Shown here in pieces: positions 44,084-55,321 of a stretch of DNA of 64,000 bases. This DNA is from Letharia columbiana (lineage: Eukaryota; Ascomycota; Lecanoromycetes; Lecanorales; Parmeliaceae), in the NCBI RefSeq assembly GCF_014066305.1, contig NW_023501150.1, forward strand, positions 41,001 through 105,000, read 5' to 3'. A program made the position numbers and the translations under genes. The notes beneath the pieces were generated by a model, which was given only the letters and a program-made list of their open reading frames with translations, was not told where the DNA came from and made no database searches. Each line of letters begins with the position of its first letter. The first letter of the stretch is position 1.

Positions 44084-45061
44084 TTATTTTCCCGCGTTCC
44101 AAAATCTCTCCAAGTCCCCCTGCCTAACTTCATACGCCCAATGATGACAAGTCTGATGCATAACCGGACTGACATCTCGCCCTTCCTCGTCTTCTCCATC
44201 ATCAAAGACTTCCTTGATACCCATGCTCACATATTTCTTCAACAGCATTCTTCTCCACCTCCCGGTTTCCCCTACACATTTCCTCCATCGACTGATCTGC
44301 CTCTCATCGTCTTCACACCGCCGTCCCATGTAGAAGCGGCAGTACCATTGAAACCATCCTCTTACATCATATGTATGATTGATCCACCCGGCAGCTTCCC
44401 ACTCTTCTATGCTTTGGCCGGAGGAGACTTTATACTTATTGATCTCCGTATCATAGGTAGGGGAGGTGAGAAATTGGGAAACGTCGAGGCCGGCATACCA
44501 TGTGGACGGCAGCTGTCTATAGTCATCGGTAACTGTGATGCCGAGTCTTCGCGAGTATAGGGGCCGAAAGTAGGAGCCTCCGAAACAGCCTTCTCGTATC
44601 AGCTCTTCCGGCGACTTATTAGGCGTGAAAGACGATTGATCTTGGAAGTGAAAAGTGGAATCGTCATCTCGGATTGGAGGAGATGCATTGGACTCCCACG
44701 TTATCCAGCCGGCGCGTATGCTCTCTATGTCCTTCGCTGGTATTGGTGCTATGGCCACTGCTTCTTGTTTGATCACGGGCTCCTTCACTTTCTTTGGGCC
44801 TACCCGCGAGCCTTTCTTGCGGGAGTGTCTCCAATCTTCGGCTTCATTTTCTGAGACGTAGGAGGGTTTGGCGGGCGTTGAGGCTATGCGTGCGGAGGAT
44901 CGCGAGGGCGGGAGTGGATGGTCAAGCTTTCGCTTTTTTGCTGGTGGTCCCTTGGCAAGAGGAGGAGAGCTGGCTGATGGAGTGAGGTAAATGCCGAGTT
45001 GCGTCAGTTGTTCTCGGTTACGCTTGATGTTCTCTTGCCTCTGTGACTCAATATGATTCAT
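44084..45061 (-). CDS. Conserved Pezizomycotina protein of unknown function (GCFGGSYFRP family)
   Basis: One exon. The chosen start at 45061 gives MNHIESQRQENIKRNREQL (325 residues). An upstream in-frame ATG at 45160 would add 33 residues that look unconserved. A basic, disordered N-terminal third (AKKRKLDHPLPPSRSSARI, a likely nuclear localisation signal) precedes a tightly conserved C-terminal domain. The domain reads IREGCFGGSYFRPLYSRRLG, LPSTWYAGLDVSQFLTSPTY, SIEEWEAAGWI, DVRGWFQWYCRFYMGRRCED, WRRMLLKKYVSMGIKEVFDD and SPVMHQTCHHWAYEVRQ. From recollection the domain occurs across fungi and plants without an assigned function. Its Trp/Tyr/Arg richness suggests nucleic-acid or chromatin contact, which is only an inference. 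Confidence 0.8.
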   Translation of the reverse strand: MNHIESQRQENIKRNREQLTQLGIYLTPSASSPPLAKGPPAKKRKLDHPLPPSRSSARIASTPAKPSYVSENEAEDWRHSRKKGSRVGPKKVKEPVIKQEAVAIAPIPAKDIESIRAGWITWESNASPPIRDDDSTFHFQDQSSFTPNKSPEELIREGCFGGSYFRPLYSRRLGITVTDDYRQLPSTWYAGLDVSQFLTSPTYDTEINKYKVSSGQSIEEWEAAGWINHTYDVRGWFQWYCRFYMGRRCEDDERQISRWRKCVGETGRWRRMLLKKYVSMGIKEVFDDGEDEEGRDVSPVMHQTCHHWAYEVRQGDLERFWNAGK

Positions 45062-45160
45062 GGTCATGATTCTGTTTCCGCTGAGAAAAGAAATCTCTTG
45101 CAAGCTCAGCATTCCCTCGACCGAGGTGACCGCGATCTGCGACTGTTTTTCAGTACACAT

Positions 45161-46580
45161 GGATATCTAAAAAGGAAGGTGTACCGAGGAAACGAATCTC
45201 CTTGGCGCCAAGACTCTTCTCAGCCTCTTTCCTGCTGTACAAGTACCTTACCACATGTACTCTACAACATACAATCAAAGCGCCAAGATTCTCGTCTAAT
45301 CTTTTTCCAATGAGCGTCGCAGGATCATTAACCATGTTACTTGCTAGAACGGCCATCAGCCTATCACACCTTTTCACTAAGTTAGCAACTCCCGGGCACA
45401 GCTTGGCCTGGTCCATCTCAGCCTGATCCGTTTCAGCCTGGCCCATCTTTTATTGAAGACTCTTCTACACCTCCGAGCTTCGAATGTGACTTGCGGTGAT
45501 TATGAGAGGTGTGGATTCATAGATTTGTTGATCCATGGTTATGTTGATTCATGGCTTCGTTAGTCACCAGAAATGTTCCTATAAGTATGACCACGGTCTT
45601 CTTTTCTCCTCTCGCTCTCCTCTCAGAGCTTGGCGCTGGCCAAATGATCCTCGGCTTCAGCCTTCTACGGCGAAGGAGTCCTTAGACTCCAGTCCTAATG
45701 CAGTCATCCTGCAGCCATGATGACACAATGCAACCATTTCATGCGCATGGCCACGTCTGGTTCTTTTGCGCCAGCCCCAAGATCTCCCTTCAGACCTGTC
45801 CACCGTCACAATGAAGATTGCACGCAGTCCAGTTGTACGATTCTTTTCCCCCATTCGACTGGCCATTCGGTGGCATCATGCACCACTACTAGGACCACAG
45901 CAGTGAAACTACTTTCTGTTGTGTAAACGTTGAAGTGACGCTAGTTCAGTGTTTCATTAATTCATCTGCGAGCTATGTATGCCTGATATAGCTAAATTAC
46001 GGTACAGAAAAAGCTTCCCGACCCTTATTATGTCAGAAGTGGACCCCGAACCCTGGTCAAAGTCTCGGCATTGAGAACATCGCGCACACCTATGAAAGGG
46101 TACCTTGGAAACACCCCTTATAGGCCCACCATCTCCTAGTCTAAGGTAAGAATACTCAATTCTACCTGCTCTACAATTTACCCTACATTTGAAGATCTTA
46201 GAGGGCGTTTAAATACCAGCTATCTCTAGATGCTCGATCACATTCCTGACATGGAACCTTGTCATCAGACTACGTGAAAGTTCCTCGATAAGGGTTTGAT
46301 AATACATAAATTGATGGGGGGTGGTGTGTGTGCCCTTTTCTCGATGCTAAGAATTCTACAGGTAAAATCTTGCACACGAATATTAACCATGTAAGCTACG
46401 CCGTTGCTGCCGTTTCTCGGCAACTCTATAAGATGCCGTCAATGTTTTCCGTCTCAGATACAAAAGAAAGACTTATTCCCTACAGTCGCCTTACCACTTG
46501 GTTGTGTGATGCAACGGCACTCTTGCGAAATTTAGAGAGCCGCAGACGTCCGTCATATTGTCTTATCTTATCGAAACCTC
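45161..46580. other. Intergenic; possible small minus-strand frame at 45150-45446
   Basis: A 98-codon minus frame (MGQAETDQAEMDQAKLCPG...) has a short internal Gln-Ala repeat and a plausible C-terminus, but it overlaps the alternative 5' end of the gene at 44084 and has no other support. The rest is without recognisable genes. Confidence 0.3.
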
Positions 46581-47937
46581 ATGGCACCATCTAGCAACGC
46601 TACGTCTTCGTCTTCAGCGGGCGCAGATCGTATGGTAGACTCTGTCTGGCTTGCCACTCAATCGACCAGCGTTGCCATTGGGACTCTTTTAGTCCTGACA
46701 CGGATCTATATAAGGTCTATCATTATCAAAAAAATTGGTCTAGATGACATGTTCATCGTGATTGGTCTGGTAAATGATCCTGATTAGCACAAGGCTTCTG
46801 CTGTACTGACCACATTTAGGTCATCGCTCTTGTCGTCTGTGCGATGACCAGCCTTTCCGTTCACTACATTCAGCAATACTTCTCCGATCGCTCCCATGGT
46901 CAAACAGTCGCAGCCATTAGCAATTTCACTCTTGCCCAAAAATTGCTTGCTCTGTCGTTGCCAGTCGGAATATTTTCCGGTCTATGTACTAGACTTTCCG
47001 TCTGTCTTTTCTTACTACGGATCTTTCGATCGATCAGAGCATGGAGATGGGGTCTTTACGCTGTGATGGCGTTTGCTACGGCCGTGGTGATACCCACACA
47101 CATCATCCTCCTTGCCCATTGTCAACCGATTCGGAAACAATGGGATCCGCTGTCACCAGGGACTTGCTGGTCACCTCTCATCCTGAGCCGCACGAGTTAT
47201 GCGTACGGAGGTAACTATCGATGCGCCTGAATCGCTTTTACATTCGAGTCGCTTGCTAAGACTATATTAGTGACGTCAGTGCTCTGCGACTGGATACTGG
47301 CGACTTTACCAATCGTGTTCATGTGGAATCTACAGATGAGGGTCCGGGTCAAGGTGGGGATATGCGCCTTGATGGGAATGGGCTACTTGTACGTTCGTCT
47401 TCGCGGCCCAAGCATAATTTGCTGCTGACCGATACGCCAAATGTTAGCACCGGAATATGTGCCCTTGTCCGCACCCTCCTGGACAAGGAACAACCCTTTC
47501 TCAAACCGACAGACGAATACCTTCAAAGCGGTCCCGCTCAAAAAGCTATCTGGGCTATGTAAGTAGACTCGGACTCTACCTAGCTTGTCCTCCTACCGTC
47601 TCACCATTTCCTATCGGTCACCGCTAACCGCAATTGACTGTTTCGAAGCCTGGAAGTAAACGTTGGCATCATAGCCGCTTGCATCCCGACTCTCAAACCC
47701 CTCTTCGACCACTCACGTCCTTCCCACCTCAGGTTTTTCAGATCCGACAAAGCGGCCGACACCCCTGAGCTGGACGATGACAAGGCCTGCCGGAAGATAT
47801 TGACCCTCAACACCCTAGAGAGCACGCTGCCCTCCTCCTTGGCAAATTCTCTGAACTCGAGTGGGGACTCCAGAGTAAGCCAAGCGCGCTATGATGGGGC
47901 GTCTGATGCTGCAAGTCCGCCGGACTCGAGGGTTTAA
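46581..47937 (+). CDS. Rhodopsin-domain integral membrane protein (PTH11-like / SAT5-type)
   Basis: A seven-helix plasma-membrane protein of the fungal rhodopsin-like family (PF20684 type), 365 residues in five exons: 46581-46769, 46820-47210, 47271-47388, 47448-47558 and 47649-47937. All introns are GT-AG and in phase. Family signatures are present: LTRIYIRSIIIKKIGLDDMF after helix 1, KLLALSLPVGIFSGLCTRLS, VCLFLLRIFRSIRAWRW, LAHCQPIRKQWDP with the extracellular TCWSP cysteine, CDWILATLPIVFMWNLQM, GICALVRTLL, and the final helix ILEVNVGIIAACIPTLKPLF. The cytosolic tail is Ser/Asp-rich (DTPELDDDKAC). Such proteins include the appressorial receptor PTH11, but most have no known ligand. No CFEM domain is present. 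Confidence 0.9.
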
Positions 47938-49777
47938 GCGGTGCGATGGCCGCCGGAGAGATGACGCAATGATTCCTGAACATGTTTTTCTTGGTGATAA
48001 TGGGTTCTTGCGCTAGGGAACGGAAATACGTGAGAAGGAACAAGCAAGGTATAACGAGGCATTGTAAGGGAATATGTAAGTTTCAGTGAAGCTTTACCGT
48101 GGGACTGGAAGGTGTGAACATTGGATCCTTCGAGATATTGTGTTGCTCCGAATTTCCCTTTGCATCATGTTGTGCTTCTGATGCGAAACATTTCAACATC
48201 ATCCCCATTGTCACATTCCGCAAGCTCAAGGTCCAAGTTTCCGCTCGGTGAGCGGCTTCCGAACTCGCTGAAGCAACTCAGCAATCAGCGTGTTCTTTTC
48301 ACGAACTGATAGCAAGCGCGGTCACTATGGTGGACTGTGAGGTCCGGATCCGCAAATTATCGGCCCCTACTGATCGGACAATACGTAGTCCGTCAAATAT
48401 ATTTGATCTCAAAGCATCAACCATGCGATTTTTCGACTCCTGAAAAGCATGCATTTCGTGTCTCAATGCCTGAATCGAACATATCCCGGCAGAAAGCCCC
48501 ACGGTCCATTCCCGCCATAGGCTAGCAGATGCCACATGACTACAACCATTCCACCCTCTCCTCGACCTCGAACCTCAATCTCCGCCCATGCCCTTTCGGC
48601 CCACTGACACGCACCCACGCCTTCCTCCTCATCCAACTCACCCCAGGACTTTCCACTTCTCCCTGCCAGCCACATCCTTCTTCCCCTATCAGATTCCCCA
48701 GCTGCCTTCCATACCCCAGACGGCCTTTCCGCGCCCTCACCGTCTTGCCCATCGATTCCTCTTGCAAATCCTCACCCGCTCGTCCCATGCATGAGACTCG
48801 CGGCGTACGCGCCGTCCATCATCTTCCCCCCGCAACCTGAACCGGTCCAGAGCATGCACCGTCGTCGTCGTCGTCGTCCGCCACGGCCGTCTGCCGTCGA
48901 AGAAGTTCCCGTTCGTCGTACTTATCTCCGTCTCTAGAGAATCAATCGTAGCTCCGGTCGAGGTCGCGCGCCGCCGGTGACGCGGGTCCTTTCCGCACGG
49001 GAATGCGCGCAGCGGCAGTAGGCGAGGTCGGGGAGCGTGCGTGGGATGGCGAGGATGCGAGTTGGAGGGTGATGAAGAATGGGAGGGAGAGGGAGAGGAA
49101 GGGGATGTATTTCCACTCGTACGTCGTGGTGCGTGTCGTCTTTCCACTGTCTTGCAAGCTAAGAATTGAATCACTTAGATTTCTGGCGGGCAAGGAGGGC
49201 GCTGTCTACTGTCTGAGTTCAAAACTCACAACCTTATGGGGTAGCGGATGTAGGTTTCCTTGTGGCTTTGCATCTACGATTATATATTGTAGTCTTACCC
49301 ATTCCGGCACGCGGCGCGATATACCTTCTCCTTCGAGCAAAAGAGACATACTGAGTTAGATCTCGTCCGATGAATTTTACCCCGCGGTTTGTGCGTCACT
49401 CACGCCTATTGACCGAATCAGGTCAGTACTAATGTCGAGCTTATGCAAGCCGACTGCGTTAAATTTTTCCTGGCGCATCTGCGATTGGTCACGCTGTCCC
49501 CTTTCGATGCAGAGATCTCCCACGTTTATTTTCTCTCAATCGGGGATATCATGCAGGCAATTCGTGGTCTTCAAAGTGAAAAAGCGCTAGCCCATTCTTG
49601 TCTCCGGGCGTGCTCGGGGATTTCATCATCACTTGCGCGACCTCCAGTCTTTCCTACCTTATAACGCACCTCCAGTTTTCCTCCTTTGAATCTTCTCGGC
49701 ACCACCAGCACCAAGGCTTCTAGACCGGTTTTCAGAGCACGAAGCCAGTAACCAAAGCGTCCCTCAGGAAACCCTCG
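47938..49777. other. 1.8-kb region, possible minus-strand membrane protein fragment at about 48540-49193
   Basis: Minus-strand frames overlap here: 48942-49193 (YEWKYIPFLSLSLPFFITLQ, one hydrophobic stretch), 48737-49174 and 48540-48788. They may be exons of one gene, since local codon use and the absence of stops extend across frames, but I could not find a phase-consistent set of introns. The remaining parts show nothing. Confidence 0.3.
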
Positions 49778-50617
49778 ATGTCAGCAACCGACAACGAGGA
49801 CTGGGGCGCCGTAGCCCCCGTCTACGTGCAAGTCGAACGCCTCACCACCCCGCCCTCTCAATCACTTCTAAATCGCGTCTCCGCAATCCTCCCCCTCAAT
49901 TCCCCTAACGCCACGGCCTTCGACAACGGCTGCGGCACCGGCGTTCTGACCACCGTCCTGAAACAGCAGAGTCCAAATATCCCGCTCCTCGCCACCGATG
50001 CCTCGGAGGGCATGGTTGACGTCCTGAAGCGCCGAGTTGAAGCTCAGAAACTGGAAGACGTCACCGCACGAGTCGTCGATGGCCGGAACCTCCAAGGCAT
50101 CAAAGACGGCAGCTTCACGCACACCTTTTCCACCTTCATGGTCTGCCTGGCTCCAGAACCCGACAAGATCGTCGCCGAGATGCACCGCGTCACGAAACAA
50201 GGCGGCGTGCTCGGTCTGGCTGTGTGGGCCGATCCGCGCTTCGGTCCCCTTTCCTCGCCGTGGGAGAAGGCGTGCCGAAGGTTCATTTCGGACTACGAGC
50301 CTCCCATGGTCATGCCCGCTGAATGGACGCTTGCTGAGAATGTCAAAGCGGGACTTGAGAAAGCGGGGTTCGGGGACGTGGACGTCTGGGTGGAAAATGT
50401 GGCTTGGCGATGGGCCAGTGTCGAAGCGTTGTCGGAGTACTTTTTCGAGGGAGGCAACCCGGGGAACGTGAAGGTGCTCGACTCGTTCAAGGCGCTCGGC
50501 GGTAAGGTGGATGAGGCTAGGCCGATCTTTGAGAGCATGATTAAGGAGGAGTGTGGGAAGGAAGATGGATCCGTTGAGCTTCGTGTTCCGGCAACCCTTG
50601 CTACGGCGCGAAAGTAA
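49778..50617 (+). CDS. Class I SAM-dependent methyltransferase
   Basis: A single exon of 279 residues from the ATG at 49778. Motif I, which binds S-adenosylmethionine, is FDNGCGTGVLT (residues 48-58). It is followed by the acidic motif II region LLATDASEGMVDVLKRRVE, then RVVDGRNLQGIKDGSFTHTF and FMVCLAPEPDKIVAEMHRVTK with GGVLGLAVWAD (post-motif). This is the Methyltransf_11/25 pattern seen in UbiE/COQ5-like and small-molecule O- or C-methyltransferases. The substrate cannot be assigned. No biosynthetic partners (polyketide or peptide synthase) are near, so there is no cluster evidence. Confidence 0.88.
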   Translation: MSATDNEDWGAVAPVYVQVERLTTPPSQSLLNRVSAILPLNSPNATAFDNGCGTGVLTTVLKQQSPNIPLLATDASEGMVDVLKRRVEAQKLEDVTARVVDGRNLQGIKDGSFTHTFSTFMVCLAPEPDKIVAEMHRVTKQGGVLGLAVWADPRFGPLSSPWEKACRRFISDYEPPMVMPAEWTLAENVKAGLEKAGFGDVDVWVENVAWRWASVEALSEYFFEGGNPGNVKVLDSFKALGGKVDEARPIFESMIKEECGKEDGSVELRVPATLATARK

Positions 50618-50871
50618 TGCTTTTGTGCATGATGGAGATCCAAGAGATTGGCTGAGAGGGGTTGATTTGTTGATAAAAAGAGCATGTGATGTAGAGTTTC
50701 ATGAGATTGACTGTTGATGATCTCGGTAGCTGAATGTCAGTCAGGTGATGAGGTTATGTAGTCACAAAAGGACGGTAAAGGATACTCAGAACACTCGTAA
50801 GCCGCAAACCCCGTCCAGAATAATGAGAAACGAAATGGACGGTTTAATTCACGTCCCATTGGCAGTCTTCT

Positions 50872-51938
50872 CTAGCATTGCTTCACCCTGTGCGCATAAT
50901 CGAAGGCTTTTGCGAATGCCAAAAAATGCACTGTGAGGCCGACAGCCATGAGCACGTGGAAAATCTGGTGCGATTGGCCCCACAAGTCGAACCATCCTGG
51001 TCGCCACGCTTCTGGTATTCTAGTCTGCCGCGGACTTTAGCTTTGTGCCCTTGAGCAGAGACCTCGTCTTTCAAGTAACTTACCCCGTAAATCGTGACGG
51101 CACTCAAATACACAAGTATTGTGATAGCGTATCGAGTCGCTCCAGCCTCGACGTCCATCTGGTTATATCCATGCACGAAGCATGCGTATATAATGGGGTA
51201 GAAAGCCGACGAAGCCATGAATGTGAATAGAAAGCCACGTAAAGGGCGCCATGCCGGCTGGCGGACACGGCGTACGAAGAGCACGAAGACTGCTGCAAGT
51301 ATCTGTGCCACGAGATCAAGCTAAAAGGCCTAATCAGTGGTAGGTCTCGGATAATGCCTCGAAGTCAAGGCGGGATTTCTACATACGCTGATCCAGAACA
51401 TCTTCGTACTCCTCGCCGAGCACGGGAAGGTGTACCACATTCCTGGCGGGAAGCAGCCTGCGGTCACGGCGCTAATGCCAAGAAGGTCCAAGCGATGGTA
51501 AACATCGTGGACTGCATGAGAATGGTTTGATAGGATATGATACCCGGTCGACAGGCCGAAACAAAGAGCTCCGCCGAGAAAGAAGAGGCCAAAGACGATC
51601 CAGTCGTCAGTGTTCGCATCTGAATAATGGCGTTTGGCATACGGGTAGTAGAAGATAGGAAGGCCGATCATCCACAAGGTAGCCAGGAGATGGCTATAGA
51701 CGTTGCCGGTCTCATTATGCACCTACATGCAGCTGAAGAAGGACTCGATGTATGAGTTCGAGGTTGGCCGGAAGCCAGTTTGGATGTATTCGTTGTCCTG
51801 AGACCATGAGGGGAGATCGTCCCATGTGAGTAGAGAGCGATCGACTTTGGGCTTCTTAGGTGGGTTGTGGGATGGAACGTGCTCTCGGGTATTGGCGTCG
51901 CACTGATTCGACAGTCTCTGCCGTATGGTAGGAGACAT
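50872..51938 (-). CDS. PAQR-family receptor (hemolysin III / Izh-like) with in-frame TAG
   Basis: A seven-helix PAQR protein, the family of yeast Izh proteins and adiponectin receptors, with a predicted zinc-dependent ceramidase-like site. The exons are 51938-51387, 51320-51084 and 51024-50872 (313 codons before the stop), with phase-0 GT-AG introns. Motifs: SQDNEYIQTGFRP and SNSYIESFF at the cytosolic N-terminus, VHNETGNVYSHLL before helix 1, and zinc ligands in LSTGYHILSNHSH (S-x3-H) and DVYHRLDLLG. It also has FVHGYNQMDVEAG, RIPEAWRPGWFDLWGQSHQI and HQIFHVLM (H-x3-H). A TAG at 51725-51723 interrupts the frame between the N-terminal segment and VHNET, with no intron able to remove it. Either the gene is recently inactivated, the base is wrong, or the stop is recoded. 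Confidence 0.75.
51723..51725 (-). other. In-frame TAG in PAQR gene
   Basis: This stop (TGC ATG TAG GTG CAT) sits where PAQR proteins have one ordinary residue before HNET. The frame is open on both sides. Confidence 0.75.
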
Positions 51939-52681
51939 GATGAGGGCTGCGTAAATTGAGAACTCGTCGACGAGATTGGAGGTCCAGTATACGGGATACT
52001 TTAAGGATCGGAGAGAAGTGTCGGCCAGATAAGCTGTTAGAGACAGCGATGGTCGGAAAGGCTAAGAATCTCTTGATTCATTGTCAATTTTCAATTTGGG
52101 GCATGGACACGAAAAGAGCTGACTTTCATGACTATACTAATCCCCTGAAAAGTGGTAAAGAATGGGGATTCTTCGCATTACCGGGGTGCTCGAAATACGA
52201 TGCCAAGATTAGGGAAGGTTACAGAATTGACGAATGTTGTTGGGCGGCTATGTGGGCGCAAAGAATCACGTGCATCTTTAGCGCCGCTGGTAGATACGCT
52301 TTTCCAATTTGTATTGTGGCGAGCCACGTTCAAACGGGCTGCTTTTATCTGATATTCGCAGCAGGGTGAGCTTTGGTCTTCTTGTCGAATGAGTAAATCC
52401 AAAATATCGACACCGGTTTCCAATCATCGCCTGTGCTTTTTCATGTGCAATGGATGGTATGGCTGGCCTTGACCCATGCATTCCTCGGCATCTTGTCAAA
52501 GCAGGTGATTGTGCACACAGGGCCAAGTGACGCTGAAGGGGTTTCGACATCGGGCCAGCATTCACGTCGAAGTGTCAGAAGGTTTCATTCGAGGATCAAC
52601 GTGATGTCGAATACTCCAGCCAGGCTAGAAAGAAACACTACGTGGGTGTCTGTTGACTCGATGTAGTTCATGTTATAACGT

Positions 52682-54229
52682 CTACTCCCTCCACCGAATC
52701 CCCCACTCCCCTTTCGCATAACTTGCCTCGACCACATTCCCGCTCATAACAGCCTCGCACTTCTTCCTGGACTCTTGCCTGCCTCCTCTATCATCACCAT
52801 CTTCTCTGAGTAAATCAACGCTCTCCTTTCCCTTGCCGTGGCCCTTGCCCTTGCCCTTGGCCTTGCCTTTCCCCTTCACTCCACTATCTTTCGCATCCTC
52901 ACCTCCAACCAAATCATCAACCACAACCCCGAAAGCACACAGTCTCCTCGCCGCACACCTTACCAATTCCCTCTCCTCCGCCCGCTTCTGCCCTTCTAGC
53001 CTCTTCTCTAGCATTTCCGGGGTTTCGGTAATCTTCTCCGCCCAGCCTTTCTCGCCGCCTATGCTGCCGTTCACTTCAGATTTCGATTGAGGGGGTCGGA
53101 CTCGAAGGCTTATCATGTCGACCTGGCCAGTGGCAGAGATGTCAGACTCGGTTTCAGAGGAGTAGGACGAATTTGTAGCATCGACGGGGTTGACGGTGAG
53201 GGGATCTATAGCAGACGTATTAGCGCGTGGATGTTATATGGAGGATTATATGGAGAGGCTCTATTGGTAGGTCAATTCGAATACTCACTTTCAGCATCAT
53301 CATCTTTGTCTTCCATATCAACGGGTTTCCACTCCTTCGGTTCGGGAGCACCTCGCCGAGCTCTGTTCTTCTTCCTCCCATATGCTTTTTCGGGGTCGTG
53401 TCTTACGCCAAAAACAAGCGCCTCGATTTCAGCACAGGATACCGTGACACGCGTTTCGCCTTTGACTTTCTTCGAGACGCCTTTGGTACCCTTGAGGACA
53501 GATGGATTGGGTGATACTACAGTGTTAGAGTCCTGCGACAGAAACAGCGAGAGGTCTTTACCGTCGAGTAAAGCGATGAATGTGTCTTGAATGCGACGGT
53601 CGGTGCTGCTAGGCGCTTGGCTTGGTTTATTATGACGGCATCGATCGGAGCAGTATTTGACGGTAGTTGAGGCGGCTTTGGTAGTCTGTGACTTCCGGGT
53701 GCCTTTGAATGTAGAGTGAGTACATGCTGCATGACAATGGGGAACTACATTAGGGGAAAAAAGGTTCCTAGGAAACGTAAATCGCATGGTAGAGCAAAGG
53801 AAGCATGCTTTTCATCGCCTATGGAAAGAGGGAAAGCGAAACGGAGGAACTTGAACAGTCTGAATCTATCACAAGATGTCTACATGGGTTTGACGGTCCC
53901 CTCAGCGTTGTGGTATGTTAGAATCCGGAGACATGGAGCTCGTCCTATGCGTATGAAAATTCGCGTAGATTCTCAAGCAGAGTGGGCACAAGATGGAAGC
54001 GAGAACGAGGATAAAGAGTCACAAATGGATTCCTGCAGTACTCACTGATGATGCGGCCACAAGTATGACAATACGGAATTGCCTCGCCTCCAGGTGTCAG
54101 ATAGAGTGGTGGAGGCGTAGCGGCGTGCTGTAATAGTTTGAGTACAATTTGGCGTCATTTGTGGGCCTGTCTGTGTTCAACTGAGAAGCGTACCTTTGTA
54201 GGTCGAGACCAGCTATCCATCCATGACAT
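52682..54229 (-). CDS. CxxC zinc-ribbon-like, Lys/Gly-rich fungal protein of unknown function
   Basis: 351 residues in four exons: 54229-54194, 54127-54046, 53702-53289 and 53205-52682. All junctions are GT-AG and in phase. The N-terminus is short (MSWMDSWSRPTK). Two cysteine pairs face each other across the 343-nt second intron: PYCHTCGRII and VKYCSDRCRHNKP, a likely structural zinc site. Then come IQDTFIALLDGKDL, a Val/Ser linker and a basic patch (YGRKKNRARRGAPEPKEW). An acidic Ser-rich stretch (SSYSSETESD) precedes the segment MISLRVRPPQ. Towards the C-terminus there are Arg/Cys helices (ELVRCAARRLCAFG) and a Lys-Gly repeat (GKGKAKGKGKGHGKGK). I recall similar fungal hypotheticals but no function. 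Basic and Lys-Gly tracts suggest a nuclear or nucleolar place, as inference only. Confidence 0.78.
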
Positions 54230-55321
54230 GATGTCTCTGTCCGAAGGATAACACCCGCAAATTCTTGCTTATGTTGGTTGGTTGGGCGAAGGCGATAGTA
54301 AAGTCGGTCGTCTGTGAGAACTTTGTCAGACTTCACAAGGTCGGAGAACTGCCACCACGCCCTTGGTGCTCAGATTGCAGCAGCGGAGCGTATAGGACAC
54401 AGCTCCCAGACGAGTCGTGGCTGAGCCTCAGCTTTTCCAAAACATCATACAAGGTACAAGTAAATGTAGCGTCAAGCAGATAGCAACAAGCAAACGACAG
54501 CGGGAAGGTTGTTAGTAAAGGATGACAGTTTTGGCATTGGACCTATGGGTAATCAGTGAATTGATTCTGTATGAGCGTCTTTGCTAAAGAAATGCGTAAA
54601 CCCACGGTGGCAAGGTTTGAAACCTCAAACGGGAATAGCGCCTTGGCAGGATTATCTACCGTAGTGGCAAAGCGGCTAGCTGCTACCACCAGTATCATAG
54701 TCACAAGCTGTAAATTTGCCACAGACAAAATGCAAGACTTACCCTCGCAAGACAATGCCTTGCTTCAGTATTTGATCTCCTTTCCGTTGTCTCCATACCT
54801 GGATGACTACAAGTAGTGAAGTCCACGATCACACCAGTCCGCCCACACACTATTTGAATCACTTGAATGTGAATAAGAGCAGCATTGCCGTTGGCATTGT
54901 CGTCCACCCAGAATCATGTCCAAGCCAACGACGAAAATATGGGAGAGCGACAGCCCGTCTATGCCGGCATTGGTGCTGAGCTCGAGGGATGATGCTGGTG
55001 GACCCAAGTGATCAGGTTTGAGCCTTGCCATATCCATGAAATTCGAGAACGAGGACTTCGTGTTTGGAGTAGACCGTTACAGACACAACATTCAGCACCG
55101 TGCTCGACGCATTCCCGTAGAAGCTCTTCTTCCCTTCAATGCGCCGGCAGGGGTTTCATCTTTCGCGGCGGGTCGCTAGACGCCAGAGTCCCCTGAGGCG
55201 ATATCCGCTTTTGAAACAAAAACATTACAGGTAGCGACGCCACCTTCTCATCTCCAGGACCTCAATTGCCATCTGTTCTCATCTGTTTTACTCGGAACGT
55301 GCTGGCTGTTTGACCTAGGAC
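54230..55321. other. Intergenic, no gene recognised
   Basis: Only short frames occur on both strands. This is the 5' flank of the zinc-ribbon-like gene and of the secreted-family pseudogene. Confidence 0.4.

Noticed and set aside
43985..44560. Plus-strand 191-codon frame over the 3' half of the GCFGGSYFRP gene
   Set aside because: It is antisense to a strongly conserved domain and shows no independent features.
49778..51938. Secondary-metabolite cluster around the methyltransferase
   Set aside because: No backbone synthase, P450 or cluster regulator is nearby. The PAQR gene and zinc-ribbon-like gene are not cluster genes.
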